From CAYVXE01 sp964455375 (lineage in GTDB: Bacteria; Zhuqueibacterota; Zhuqueibacteria; Oceanimicrobiales; Oceanimicrobiaceae): a stretch of DNA of 23,430 nt. The position numbers and the translations under genes are program-made. Positions 1 through 7,982 of this stretch are shown in pieces (the first letter of the stretch is position 1; the number at the start of each line of letters is the position of its first letter). The DNA lies in NCBI GenBank assembly GCA_964455375.1, contig CAYVXE010000068.1, forward strand, positions 1 through 23,430, given 5' to 3'. Under the pieces are notes generated by a model that made no database searches, was not told where the DNA came from, and worked only from the letters and a program-made list of their open reading frames with translations.

Positions 1-38
1 CTTTTGGGGCAGCCCCAAGAAAATGATTAGTGGCAGAA

Positions 39-401
39 TCAATTCGACTGAACGACAATAATGCCGGAAGCTCCGGTAATCACAGAATAATAATTGAAAA
101 TGCCAGCGATAGGAAATGTGTGCGAAAAGGTTTTGTTGGGATCTATATTTGGTGACGCAAATTCCGTTGTCGGGCTCATTTCCGCACCGCTCTGAACATC
201 ACGAGTGTCATTATCTTTATTAATCCAGGTAACCGTCGTCTTTGGTGAAACCGTCAAAGACGCTGGATTAAATTGCCCGCCCTGAATCCAGACTTCATTC
301 GGACCCGGTCCTGAAGGCTCCAAAGGTGAGTTGCTGCCGCAATTCCAAAAAAACGTTACCGCGACTAAAAACAAAAACCCCAACAATCTCACTTTTTTCA
401 T
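39..401 (-). CDS. cupredoxin-like lipoprotein lacking copper ligands
   Basis: The 120-residue product starts with a short basic, hydrophobic signal (residues 1-20) and a Cys at 21 in FFWNC, an atypical lipobox, so it is probably a lipoprotein. Residues 37-118 follow the small plastocyanin/cupredoxin pattern: an FNPASLTV strand, TTVTWINKD, a late TFPIAGIFNYY strand and a closing GIIVV strand. The metal residues are absent. Where the family has His after the TW.NKD motif there is Arg67. The Cys and His of the Y.C..H.. loop are Ser106 and Thr109, and no Met follows. Copper binding is therefore unlikely, and a structural or binding role in the envelope is inferred. A strong ribosome site (GGAGGAG) precedes the ATG. 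It is separated from the next gene by 262 bases with its own possible promoter, so it is probably monocistronic. Confidence 0.82.
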   Translation of the reverse strand: MKKVRLLGFLFLVAVTFFWNCGSNSPLEPSGPGPNEVWIQGGQFNPASLTVSPKTTVTWINKDNDTRDVQSGAEMSPTTEFASPNIDPNKTFSHTFPIAGIFNYYSVITGASGIIVVQSN

Positions 402-434
402 GGTCTCCTCCTCAATTGAATCATCGATGCAAGA

Positions 435-463
435 AATATATTCACAAAGACCGTGTAACGCAA
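435..463 (-). promoter_or_regulatory. possible sigma-70 promoter of the cupredoxin-like lipoprotein
   Basis: On the minus strand TTGCGT (458-463) and TATATT (435-440) are 17 bases apart. Transcription would begin near 428 and give a leader of about 27 bases before the strong ribosome site. The -10 box is good and the -35 box only partial. Confidence 0.4.
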
Positions 464-545
464 GATATTTTTGTTGCTAACCTGGCTTATTCACATATTT
501 AACTTTATTCCTATGTAGTGCTTGACCGAAAACGCCAATTTTATG

Positions 546-582
546 GTCATTCCTCATCCGTTGGCAGCCGGGTCGAAATGAC
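546..582. repeat. REP-like imperfect palindrome
   Basis: GTCATT (546-551) pairs with AATGAC (577-582). Inside it, ATCCG (556-560) can pair with CGGGT (569-573, one G-T pair), around the loop TTGGCAGC. It lies between two minus-strand genes and has no T-run on the minus strand, so it does not look like a standard terminator. The outline resembles short dispersed palindromes (GTCATT...AATGAC) found in intergenic DNA of many bacteria. Only one copy is seen in this window. Confidence 0.4.
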
Positions 583-663
583 AGAAATGCGAGTTTTCGA
601 TTAATCACTATGTAATAAACACTCAAATAACGAAGGTCAGCCTATCTATCTATTTCAAATTTA

Positions 664-1371
664 CTAAGGTTTCACAGCCTGGTAAATCTGCACATCATCG
701 CCAAAAATAAGGGTGTCGCTGACCGTTTTATAAACGTAAATCATGTCATAGACTGTAGAGTCCGCTTGAACAAGCGTGTCATTGCGAATGACATGCACCA
801 GATCATAGGTTACCACCGAATCCGGCACCGGAGGTGGCGGCGGCGTATAATTCAGACTGTCCTGGTTGAACCCCCACATTTCAAACGTTACCCCGTTCTT
901 ATCCCGCTGGAACCAGATGTTGATGGGCTCATCTTCATAATTGCGTTTCACACCCTTTAAAATTGCTGCAAAAATACCATTTTCTGCTTTTTCCGTCGAT
1001 AGGCTCTCGAACGCTTCAGGTTCCTGATTCTCTGTGACGATTTGGAAATTTGCTTTGAACTGCCAACTGTTCATGATTTTTTGTGCGGAATCCGATGGAA
1101 CCGGGAAATAGATGGCCCCTGACGGATATGTTTTCACCAAATCGTTTTCACCAAATCCGTTACCCGTAGCGTCGATGATATCCATTTTTGTCACCAACGT
1201 TTCGGCAATGAAGAATTCGCTCATGAAAAAAAAGATAATGTCTGGGTCCTCGATGGAAACCACCGGAACCGTCATTTTATCTACCGACACCTTTTGTGCA
1301 TGCAAATTTGCTCCGAACCCAAAAATGCAATACATAAAAACGACCAAATACGTTAAGGAATTATTTTTCAT
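664..1371 (-). CDS. exported protein of unknown function, last gene of the envelope operon
   Basis: A 235-residue protein not recognised from sequence. Residues 1-26 are a signal peptide (hydrophobic core, then ANLHAQ), so it is exported, probably to the periplasm. The mature part is acidic with mixed alpha/beta character. A run of five prolines (177-181) divides it from a short tail containing two similar strands, around TYDLVHV (188-194) and VYDMIYV (207-213), each preceded or followed by a D-S/T element. Its ATG overlaps the TGA of the upstream TPR lipoprotein gene by four bases (ATGA), which argues for translational coupling and membership of the same operon. A role as an accessory of the ExbB/ExbD/TonB-like apparatus is inferred from context only. 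Confidence 0.78.
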   Translation of the reverse strand: MKNNSLTYLVVFMYCIFGFGANLHAQKVSVDKMTVPVVSIEDPDIIFFFMSEFFIAETLVTKMDIIDATGNGFGENDLVKTYPSGAIYFPVPSDSAQKIMNSWQFKANFQIVTENQEPEAFESLSTEKAENGIFAAILKGVKRNYEDEPINIWFQRDKNGVTFEMWGFNQDSLNYTPPPPPVPDSVVTYDLVHVIRNDTLVQADSTVYDMIYVYKTVSDTLIFGDDVQIYQAVKP

Positions 1372-2891
1372 CGTTTACTCACTCTCCCGGAATGACTCTT
1401 TTTCAGCTCGACCCACTGAGCGTAATATTTTCTTGCTTCATTAAATCTGCCGCTCCGTTTGTACGCCTCTACCATAAGTTGATTGGCTTGCATTTGTTCA
1501 TTCAGATCGAGTTGTTGTGATTCATGTAATGCACGTTCGCAACTTTCAATAACCGTTTTTGGATTATTGCGGGATAATTTGGCAAGCTCCAAATAACTTT
1601 TGGCTCTGCTTTCCCATGGCACCGTGACCGCCTGCTTAAAATACATGAAGGCAAATTTTCGGTTTTTTTTGTAATTCTCCAGACCCAGATTGTGACACAT
1701 CACACCGTAACTGTTGAAATATTTTTTGTATGTTGTATCTGCCGGAGAACCGTCCGGCGTCTTCGGGGCAAGTTTCACCACGGTTTTCAGCCGCTCGATC
1801 CCTTTATTTTGCCGGTTCAGAAATTCGAATTCCAGGACAGCCAGGCGCCAGACCGTTTCATCGATCGCCTTTCGGGTATGCAATTTTGGAATGAGTTTTT
1901 TAAATCCTTTTGCGGCTTCCTTGTATTTTTTCTGATCCTGCAGAGCGATGAATTTATCGCGAAGCTCCACCGCCCGGGTGTTGCCATCATCCCAGTTTAT
2001 CCACTCGATATAGCTGTGAATATCATCCCGCTCCTGTTGCGTGGACGCATACTGCAAGGCCCGATTCAGACTTTTTAATCCGTCTACAGCATCGTGCATT
2101 TTAATTTCAGTGTCGCCTTCATAATACACATAATAGAATAAGCTCGCTGTATCGAGCACTGCGTCCCTGGTTGAATCCGTCTGCCGGTTCAAATCCAGAC
2201 CAACGGAACTGCGCAAAACCTGTTCGGCCTTTTTAAACTTGAAGTTGGCCATCTGCCAGTTCTCATTCGCGTAGTACGCTTCGGCCAGCCGGGCAAAGAG
2301 CGTGTGCTCTCCCTGTTCCATACGAGTTAAATTTTCGAGGATTCGAATGCTCTTTTTATTCTCATTTTCATCCATAAATCGAACCGCCAAATTCTGATAC
2401 ACACGGGCAAGCCAACTTTTTGCCTCCAGATCAAATGGATTCAAAATGACGGCACGTTCAAAATTCCTCCGGGCCTCATGTAATAAAATCATGATTCTCG
2501 CCTTTGCCACCTCATCCTCGCCGCTGCTTTTCTGCACCGCGGCGAGCTCCTGAAGATTTTTTGCACCTGCATTAAACGCCTTGATTGCTCTTACCGAATC
2601 ATTCCCGGAGACGTTAAACTCCGAACCCGGATTCGTCGCCAACGCCTGCCACAGGGTATCACTGCGAACCGTTTCCTGCTTTCCTTGCTCCTTGTAGGCA
2701 TTTGAACGTTTCTCCCGGTTGTAAGAGACAAATAGTCGGTCTGCCAGGGTATCCGCTTTCGCCGCCACAGAGGAATCCACTCCCGCCGGCACCATGAGCT
2801 TTGCTTTTCTTCTCGAAAGACTCCTGCTGCCGGAACAGCCGGTCAGTATCATAAAAAGAATGAATATCAGACTGATTACTCGTTTGAACAT
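1368..2891 (-). CDS. TPR-repeat lipoprotein
   Basis: The start is set at 2891 because the ATG there follows AGGAG at good spacing and begins a classical lipoprotein signal (MFKRVISLIF..., lipobox LTGC with Cys19). The longer in-frame version from 2945 would put 18 extra residues before the signal. The 507-residue product is almost wholly helical. From about residue 100 onward it shows TPR-like pairs with small residues at helix crossings, for example around LEAKSWLARVYQNLA, LFARLAEAYYANENW and NQLMVEAYKRSGRFNEARKYY near the C-terminus. It should sit on a membrane facing the periplasm as an assembly or scaffold lipoprotein. It lies 54 bases after the TonB-like gene and overlaps the next gene by four bases. 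It is the second TPR lipoprotein of the cluster; the first opens the operon. Confidence 0.85.
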   Translation of the reverse strand: MFKRVISLIFILFMILTGCSGSRSLSRRKAKLMVPAGVDSSVAAKADTLADRLFVSYNREKRSNAYKEQGKQETVRSDTLWQALATNPGSEFNVSGNDSVRAIKAFNAGAKNLQELAAVQKSSGEDEVAKARIMILLHEARRNFERAVILNPFDLEAKSWLARVYQNLAVRFMDENENKKSIRILENLTRMEQGEHTLFARLAEAYYANENWQMANFKFKKAEQVLRSSVGLDLNRQTDSTRDAVLDTASLFYYVYYEGDTEIKMHDAVDGLKSLNRALQYASTQQERDDIHSYIEWINWDDGNTRAVELRDKFIALQDQKKYKEAAKGFKKLIPKLHTRKAIDETVWRLAVLEFEFLNRQNKGIERLKTVVKLAPKTPDGSPADTTYKKYFNSYGVMCHNLGLENYKKNRKFAFMYFKQAVTVPWESRAKSYLELAKLSRNNPKTVIESCERALHESQQLDLNEQMQANQLMVEAYKRSGRFNEARKYYAQWVELKKSHSGRVSKR

Positions 2892-2945
2892 AATTTCTCC
2901 TGGTTGCTTTCTCATCCTGACTCTTTGACCTAATCGGCCCATCAT

Positions 2946-4031
2946 TTATAAATATTGTTGTACTTCCGATTTCACAATTTCCCACCAGGAGAGAAACACC
3001 TGGTAAAATTCCTGTGTTCGGTGGTCGGACGCCTCCCGACGGGCGGTTCCGAAAGAAAGTATTTTCCCCGCGGGAGTGAGATTTACGGTTCCAACTCTAA
3101 GATAACTACTCTTTTCTTTAAAGCCCCGGTCGATGAGATACGTTGATTGTTTCCCTTCCAGCAGACAGACCCGGATTTCGTACAAAGTCACTTTGCACAG
3201 AATATACATTTCAAAGTCCCGTCCGTTTATCTGAAAATGTACTGATGTGGTTAGATCTCCGGGGGAATGCTCCATAAAACGCTTTACCACGCGCGGCAAA
3301 TTCCGGGGGTGGCGTTTCATCCATTCCACCAATGCACGGTAAATTGGCGACAGATCTTCGAAGCTTCCATCCATGCTCGTCATATCCACCATGTTCACCT
3401 GAACAGAATTCGTACCTGCTGTCTTAGCCTGTGGAGCGCCCAAAGAAGCAACGCCGCTGCCGTAATCCCGCGCGCCTCCCAAACTGAACGCAGAGCCGGA
3501 CTTCGCCGAAATAGCCGGAGAGTTATTTCTGCTGTGGCCTTTTTGCCCGCTTTTCGGTATCCTGAGCCGCTGTGATGATTGTCCGGTCAATGTATTCATT
3601 CCACTGAGTAAACTCGAACGATTCAAATTAATTTTAGTCTGCGATTTGGTACCGGCCAACGATTGCTGCGGCTTTTTCTTTTGCGCCAGGGTTTGCGATG
3701 GTTGTGTAAGCGTTTGATTTTTGAAAACATCCAACGAATTTAAATCGATTTTTTGAATCGCATTGGGCCTGGGCGCCGGCGGTGGCGGCTGTTCAAGTTT
3801 CACCGGTTCTTTGGCTTTAGCTGGTTCCGGCGCTTTTGGTTGTTCGAATATTTTTTTGGGCTTCGGTTTAAACCGGGTCCAATTAATCTCTTCGTAAATT
3901 TCAGTCTTTTGTTTCACCTCGGGCAAATTAGCCAGATGCAGTAACAAAAATGTAGAGAGCAGAAAAAAAGATGTGACAATTCCGGCAATGATTTTATCCG
4001 CGTGTGAAGTAGTCTGTTGTAAGGCGATCAT
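2946..4031 (-). CDS. TonB-like periplasm-spanning protein
   Basis: The 361-residue product has a short cytoplasmic N-terminus, one membrane anchor (about 13-35) and a Lys/Pro-rich stretch (about 52-90, with EQPKAPEPAKAKEPVK and PPPPAPRP) like the extended spacer of TonB. A long low-complexity Ser/Gly/Gln region (about 100-205) follows, then a folded C-terminal domain (about 225-361) containing the helix YRALVEWMKRHP and several strands. The C-terminal domain does not show the usual TonB pattern with a conserved YP, so the name rests on architecture and on the adjacent ExbB- and ExbD-type genes. The start ATG shares one base with the stop of the preceding ExbD gene (TAATG). It is expected to carry force from the inner-membrane motor across the periplasm. 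Confidence 0.75.
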   Translation of the reverse strand: MIALQQTTSHADKIIAGIVTSFFLLSTFLLLHLANLPEVKQKTEIYEEINWTRFKPKPKKIFEQPKAPEPAKAKEPVKLEQPPPPAPRPNAIQKIDLNSLDVFKNQTLTQPSQTLAQKKKPQQSLAGTKSQTKINLNRSSLLSGMNTLTGQSSQRLRIPKSGQKGHSRNNSPAISAKSGSAFSLGGARDYGSGVASLGAPQAKTAGTNSVQVNMVDMTSMDGSFEDLSPIYRALVEWMKRHPRNLPRVVKRFMEHSPGDLTTSVHFQINGRDFEMYILCKVTLYEIRVCLLEGKQSTYLIDRGFKEKSSYLRVGTVNLTPAGKILSFGTARREASDHRTQEFYQVFLSWWEIVKSEVQQYL

Positions 4032-4447
4032 TAGAATTGCATGCTTTCATAGTTAATATTTTTGGGGATTCCATGCCTTTCGCACACATCCAGTACATCG
4101 ATAGTTTGCTGGATAACGGAATTTTCATCCGGTTCAACCAAAACCACCATGTCCCGGTTCTTGACTTTAAATGAGTCAACAAGGCCTGTCAGATACGTTT
4201 CCAGTTGGGATATTTTACCGGAAGAAAACAGCAGCGTTTCATCCTGTTCCACATTCATTCTGTTTTCCGGATCGATTTTTACAAAGATAAGCACCGGTTC
4301 TTTCTTTTCTTCGTTAACCGTTTCATCCTGTTTGTCCGACGGCAGTTTTATTTGTGCCCGTACCTTGATGTCACTGATAGCAATGAATCCAAATAAAATA
4401 ATCATCGCTACATCGATTAAACGAATTAGAATTCCGCCTTTTGTCAT
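4031..4447 (-). CDS. ExbD/TolR-family protein, second copy
   Basis: The 138-residue product has a short cytoplasmic N-terminus, one membrane helix (about 6-26) with Asp12 in the sequence LIRLIDVAMIILFGFI, and a periplasmic domain. An Asp at this place is the proton-carrying residue of the ExbD/TolR family. The periplasmic part ends in a VLVEPDENSVIQQTIDVLDVCERHGI segment, matching the family's last strand-helix unit. The ribosome site is weak (GGAC), and the gene starts 49 bases after the first ExbD copy. The two copies share the membrane signature but have diverged outside it, which suggests unequal roles in one motor, as with paired TolR-like proteins in some gliding machines. Confidence 0.85.
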   Translation of the reverse strand: MTKGGILIRLIDVAMIILFGFIAISDIKVRAQIKLPSDKQDETVNEEKKEPVLIFVKIDPENRMNVEQDETLLFSSGKISQLETYLTGLVDSFKVKNRDMVVLVEPDENSVIQQTIDVLDVCERHGIPKNINYESMQF

Positions 4448-4496
4448 TTCGTATAGTCCGTTTTGTCTTTAAAAAATAACGCTGATTTTGTAAGCA

Positions 4497-4901
4497 TCAA
4501 TTTCTCACAATTTTGATAACATCGATGCCTTTTTGAATTTTCAGATGATCGCAAATATCGGCTGCGGCCATGGTATATTTGATCGGTGTATCCCAGTTGG
4601 AACGGATTCGCACCCGAAACGAATGTTCTTTCGCATTTGCGTCCTGAACTTTATTTTGCAGATAGTTCAGCAAACCCTGCGGACTGGCAATGAGTTTGCT
4701 TTCGTTTTCCACCAAATAATCACCGCTTTCATCGATCCCCACAAAAATGACCTGTTCTTTATCCGGATTGGATGCCGGCGTCTCCGTACTTTTGGGGAGT
4801 TCTATTTTACTTTTATGGCTGATCTCAGAAATGGAAATAAAGCCAAACAGTAAAATAAAAACGACATCGATGAGCCGAATCAGTGTGCTGCCGGTGCCCA
4901 T
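4497..4901 (-). CDS. ExbD/TolR-family protein, first copy
   Basis: The 134-residue product has a single membrane helix (about 7-26) with Asp12 in LIRLIDVVFILLFGFI, followed by a periplasmic ExbD-type domain that includes the helix-rich segment TPIKYTMAAADICDHLKI. Asp12 is in the position of the essential ExbD/TolR aspartate. Its ATG directly follows the stop of the ExbB-type gene (TAAATG), and AAGGAG lies 11 bases upstream inside that gene, so the two are probably translationally coupled and made in set proportion. With the second ExbD copy and the ExbB-type channel it should form a proton-motive-force-driven stator in the inner membrane. Confidence 0.88.
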   Translation of the reverse strand: MGTGSTLIRLIDVVFILLFGFISISEISHKSKIELPKSTETPASNPDKEQVIFVGIDESGDYLVENESKLIASPQGLLNYLQNKVQDANAKEHSFRVRIRSNWDTPIKYTMAAADICDHLKIQKGIDVIKIVRN

Positions 4902-6182
4902 TTATGAAACAGCTCCTTTATTACCCGGTTGCTGTGCGTTGATTTCGCCATACGTGTAAAGATTCGGAATAAACGGTTGCGCCATGGCCACGAATTCAAC
5001 CGCCGTTGCCGGTTTATCTCCGATTGACGCCTTCAACGCCTGTGGCCCAACCTGAGACCCAAGCGTCCAGGAAATTTGCGCAATGCCGGTCTTGTCGGTC
5101 TTCACCCAGGCAGATTTCCCCTGATTTTCGAGCAAGCCGCCCCCGGTAGCAACCACAAACTGTATGGGAACATCCGTGACCTTTTTGCCATCGCTGGTTT
5201 CAACAGCGATTTTAATGGGCTCATTTAATGTATGGCCGATGATGCCATCTGCGCTCAATCCGGAAACCGGATGCAAAGAAAGCGACGGTTTCTTTAACGG
5301 CGCTGATGAAGAGGCAACCGGTGCCGTTTTCCGGCCTAACCCTGAACCGCTGTTTGTGTCCGGGGTCTCCTGACGCTTTTTATTTCTTTGATGAACAATG
5401 GCCATGAGCCACAGTCTAAACTCATCCGATTTTGCAGAAATCATTTCCAGTCGTTTGTTGAACACGCTAAACACCTCCGTTGCAAAAAAGTTCAAAATAA
5501 TGCTGACCACCAACCCGATGAGGGTCGTCACCAGCGCTAACCCCATGCCGTTCAGAATTCGCTGACTATCCAGATTGCCGCCGAAAAATGTTACGAACAT
5601 TCCCCAGACCGTCCCTAACAATCCAAGCGCACCGGCAGTATCCGAAAGGAACGCCAGCCGGCCTTTAAAGGTGGAAAACCGGTCTTGCTGCAGTTGAATG
5701 TAATTGGCAATTTCGTCATGGAAATCCTGCGTACTGCCCGTGGCATGAAATATGGACAGCAAGATAGAATACAAACGGCCTGCATAGGTTTGAGGGTGCT
5801 GCATCACCAATTTATTTACCTCTTGAATGGACATTTGCCTGTAGGCCGTATTCATGAGTACTTTCCCTTTGATTTTGTCCATCATCAATTCATACACCTG
5901 CATAACGATGAGAAAAATTCCCAACGCCAGAACAAAGAAGATGGCCACCGAAATACCGCCACCCAATTTGGTCAAAGACCAGAATGTGGTGAGACCGCCC
6001 ACGCCATCCGAGAGCGACGTTTGAAACATTTTACTCGGCGTTAAGGAGCTGCTGCCACCGGGGCCTGCCCACACGACAGCATTCAGAATTAAGAACAAAA
6101 CCAATGTGATAAAAATAATAAACCTGTTTTTGACTTTCTGGGTCATATCAGTGTTTGAGGATAATGTCGATTTCATCTGCAT
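4902..6182 (-). CDS. ExbB/TolQ/MotA-type proton channel with C-terminal Ig-like domain
   Basis: The product has up to 426 residues. A signal-like hydrophobic segment (about 20-39) is followed by three membrane helices: about 75-100, 176-200 and 214-240. The second carries GLLGTVWGMFVTFF (Thr191) and the third ALVTTLIGLVVS (Thr219/220), the conserved pore segments of the ExbB/TolQ/MotA family. After a linker (about 265-300) comes a Big_1/invasin-like Ig domain (about 303-403: ADGIIGHTLNEPIKIAV..., PIQFVVATGGGLL, TDKTGIAQISWTLGSQVG). Normal members end soon after the third helix, and in the usual topology their C-terminus is cytoplasmic, so this fusion is odd. The start at 6182 has AGGAG three bases upstream; ATG at 6176 uses the same site at nine bases. 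Either start overlaps the PorP-like gene by about 30 bases. Confidence 0.87.
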   Translation of the reverse strand: MQMKSTLSSNTDMTQKVKNRFIIFITLVLFLILNAVVWAGPGGSSSLTPSKMFQTSLSDGVGGLTTFWSLTKLGGGISVAIFFVLALGIFLIVMQVYELMMDKIKGKVLMNTAYRQMSIQEVNKLVMQHPQTYAGRLYSILLSIFHATGSTQDFHDEIANYIQLQQDRFSTFKGRLAFLSDTAGALGLLGTVWGMFVTFFGGNLDSQRILNGMGLALVTTLIGLVVSIILNFFATEVFSVFNKRLEMISAKSDEFRLWLMAIVHQRNKKRQETPDTNSGSGLGRKTAPVASSSAPLKKPSLSLHPVSGLSADGIIGHTLNEPIKIAVETSDGKKVTDVPIQFVVATGGGLLENQGKSAWVKTDKTGIAQISWTLGSQVGPQALKASIGDKPATAVEFVAMAQPFIPNLYTYGEINAQQPGNKGAVS

Positions 6183-7941
6183 GGTCTCCTATGGATTTTT
6201 GTTTATGAGTGATTTCAATGTTGATGTGTCGTATAAGTTTTTGTACTGAAATAAATTTTTCCTCTGTCTGATGGTATGCGCCCTGTTTGTCCTGCCATTC
6301 AAGAACATAGCTGTAAACACCTGGCGTGATGAGCTCACCGGATTCGTCCCGCCAATCCCATTCAATTTCTGCTTCCGGCATGCCCCTGCCGGCAAATGAC
6401 TTAACCCTCATGTTGTTGCTGTTTTGAACGATAAGATTCCACGTTTTCGGCTTGATCATTTGTGATACCGGCGTAATCTGGAATGTCGTCGTGGCTGAAG
6501 AAAGAGACTGCAACTCCTCATGCGGTAAAATGGACTGTTTGCCGATTTTTTGCATGGCTACGAGACTGTCCGATTTGCTTTGATAGACCGGCTCTATAAA
6601 ATGAACATTGTCGGCAGTCAACGTATCATTCAAAAAATATTTTTTTAAACCGGCTGCCCGCAAATAGGAGTTCTTCGGCGTAATGATGTTTGTTTGTGTT
6701 GCAGTGCCACCTTTGCTATTCTGGGCAACCTCCTTGAGAAAGGTTTTATATTTTTTCGATAAATTCGCTTCCTCGACTGCGGGAATCCTCCCCACATCCA
6801 CGGATCGCTTTTCAAACGGCAACAACTGTTCTTCAAACCTGTTATCCAGGGCTCCAACATCGAATTCAGAAAGTTGAGCCAATGCCTTTGCATCTAAATT
6901 CGGATCAATTTTTCGGGTAAGCTTTTTCTCGATGATGTCCAGCTTTTCCACGGATGGGAACACATAAAACTTCGCTTCGCCAAAGTAACTTTTATCCGGT
7001 GGTTGGAATTTTAACAACATTTGCCTTGGAATTTCGAATTTTGGCAGCTCTCTTTTCTGGCCGAAATTATGAATCAACGTCACCTGATGAGAACCCTGAC
7101 CGAAACTTTCATGATCAAAAATGGTGTTTTCGTAGCTGTAATTAATACTCAACGGACCGGTGATTCTGTATTGTCCTTCAGCCTGGAATGACCGCTCGTT
7201 GTAGCCGACCATGAGATAGCCCACGTGCGTCATGCCCGTACCGATGCTTGTTTTGGGCAGCCAGCGGCCATCTTCATAAGAGGCGCTCATGGACACTCGA
7301 ATCAATCCGTATTGCCAGACGGCCCCGAAATAACTTTTGAACGGTTGATAAACATTATCATTGGTTAAGGAAATGTTTGCCCGGTTGATATGATCGATCC
7401 CGATGCCGATACTGAGATTCGACAGGGGATACATGAAAAGTCCGGCGCCAAAAGTCGCAGCCCATTTTGATGTCCCGTTCCGAAATACCGGATCATTGGC
7501 ATCAACTAAGTCGAAATTGGCCTGATTAAACGATTTTGAAAAGACGTTAAATTTCAACCCCACTGCGAGGTTTCGTTTAATCCGCCTCGACAATAAGAAA
7601 GAAAGATCGCTCTGGCTGAACAGCGGGCTGTTGAAGTACTGACCCTGAATGCCAAGCCCCATCTTGTTGCTTATCCCAAATGGCAGAGATAATGAAACAA
7701 AACCCTGTCGAAACGGGCTGGTTTGATTTTGCACAAAACCAAGATGAAACAATTTCCCACCCACAGCGACATATCTATCCTGGAAAGAAAGAATGGCCGG
7801 ATTCACAAACATTGATTTAAAATCGGTGTCTTCTGCAGGGTTGGCAACGATCAGATTTTGCGCATGACTCTTGAAGGCTAGCGCTCCTAAAAAACAGAAG
7901 ATAAGGAGCAACCGGACACCCTTGTTAATTTTATTGACCAT
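6148..7941 (-). CDS. PorP/SprF-like outer-membrane protein with FlgD-like C-terminus
   Basis: The start is set at the ATG at 7941, preceded by CAGGT at good spacing. A TTG at 7959 would only lengthen the signal and has no ribosome site. In the 597-residue product, residues 1-28 are a signal peptide ending in SHAQ. The next 270 or so residues are rich in amphipathic strands (MGLGIQGQYFNS, LAVGLKFNVFSKSF, VGYLMVGYNERSFQAEGQYRI), and FVNPAILSF near the start matches the 'NPA' signature of PorP/SprF proteins, outer-membrane partners of gliding and type IX secretion. A helical linker (about 295-495) leads to a FlgD/CHU_C-like Ig segment (about 501-569, ending in ELITPGVYSYVLEWQD). Family members usually stop after the barrel, so the extension is unusual. 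It lies between the giant FG-GAP protein and the ExbB-type gene. Confidence 0.82.
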   Translation of the reverse strand: MVNKINKGVRLLLIFCFLGALAFKSHAQNLIVANPAEDTDFKSMFVNPAILSFQDRYVAVGGKLFHLGFVQNQTSPFRQGFVSLSLPFGISNKMGLGIQGQYFNSPLFSQSDLSFLLSRRIKRNLAVGLKFNVFSKSFNQANFDLVDANDPVFRNGTSKWAATFGAGLFMYPLSNLSIGIGIDHINRANISLTNDNVYQPFKSYFGAVWQYGLIRVSMSASYEDGRWLPKTSIGTGMTHVGYLMVGYNERSFQAEGQYRITGPLSINYSYENTIFDHESFGQGSHQVTLIHNFGQKRELPKFEIPRQMLLKFQPPDKSYFGEAKFYVFPSVEKLDIIEKKLTRKIDPNLDAKALAQLSEFDVGALDNRFEEQLLPFEKRSVDVGRIPAVEEANLSKKYKTFLKEVAQNSKGGTATQTNIITPKNSYLRAAGLKKYFLNDTLTADNVHFIEPVYQSKSDSLVAMQKIGKQSILPHEELQSLSSATTTFQITPVSQMIKPKTWNLIVQNSNNMRVKSFAGRGMPEAEIEWDWRDESGELITPGVYSYVLEWQDKQGAYHQTEEKFISVQKLIRHINIEITHKQKSIGDHADEIDIILKH

Positions 7942-7982
7942 CTGAATACCTGTTTTCAATACTTGTGTTTGTTACAGAAAAA

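Noticed and set aside
4..18. Hairpin TTGGGG-CAG-CCCCAA at the window start as terminator of the lipoprotein gene
   Set aside because: On the minus strand the T-run comes before the stem, not after it, and the window edge hides what follows.
2659..2985. 108-codon minus-strand frame over the start of the TPR lipoprotein gene
   Set aside because: It lies in another frame of a well-supported gene, has odd composition and no ribosome site.
6146..6182. Start of the ExbB-type protein at the ATG at 6146, just after the PorP-like stop
   Set aside because: There is no ribosome site before it, whereas the ATG at 6182 (or 6176) has a clear AGGAG.
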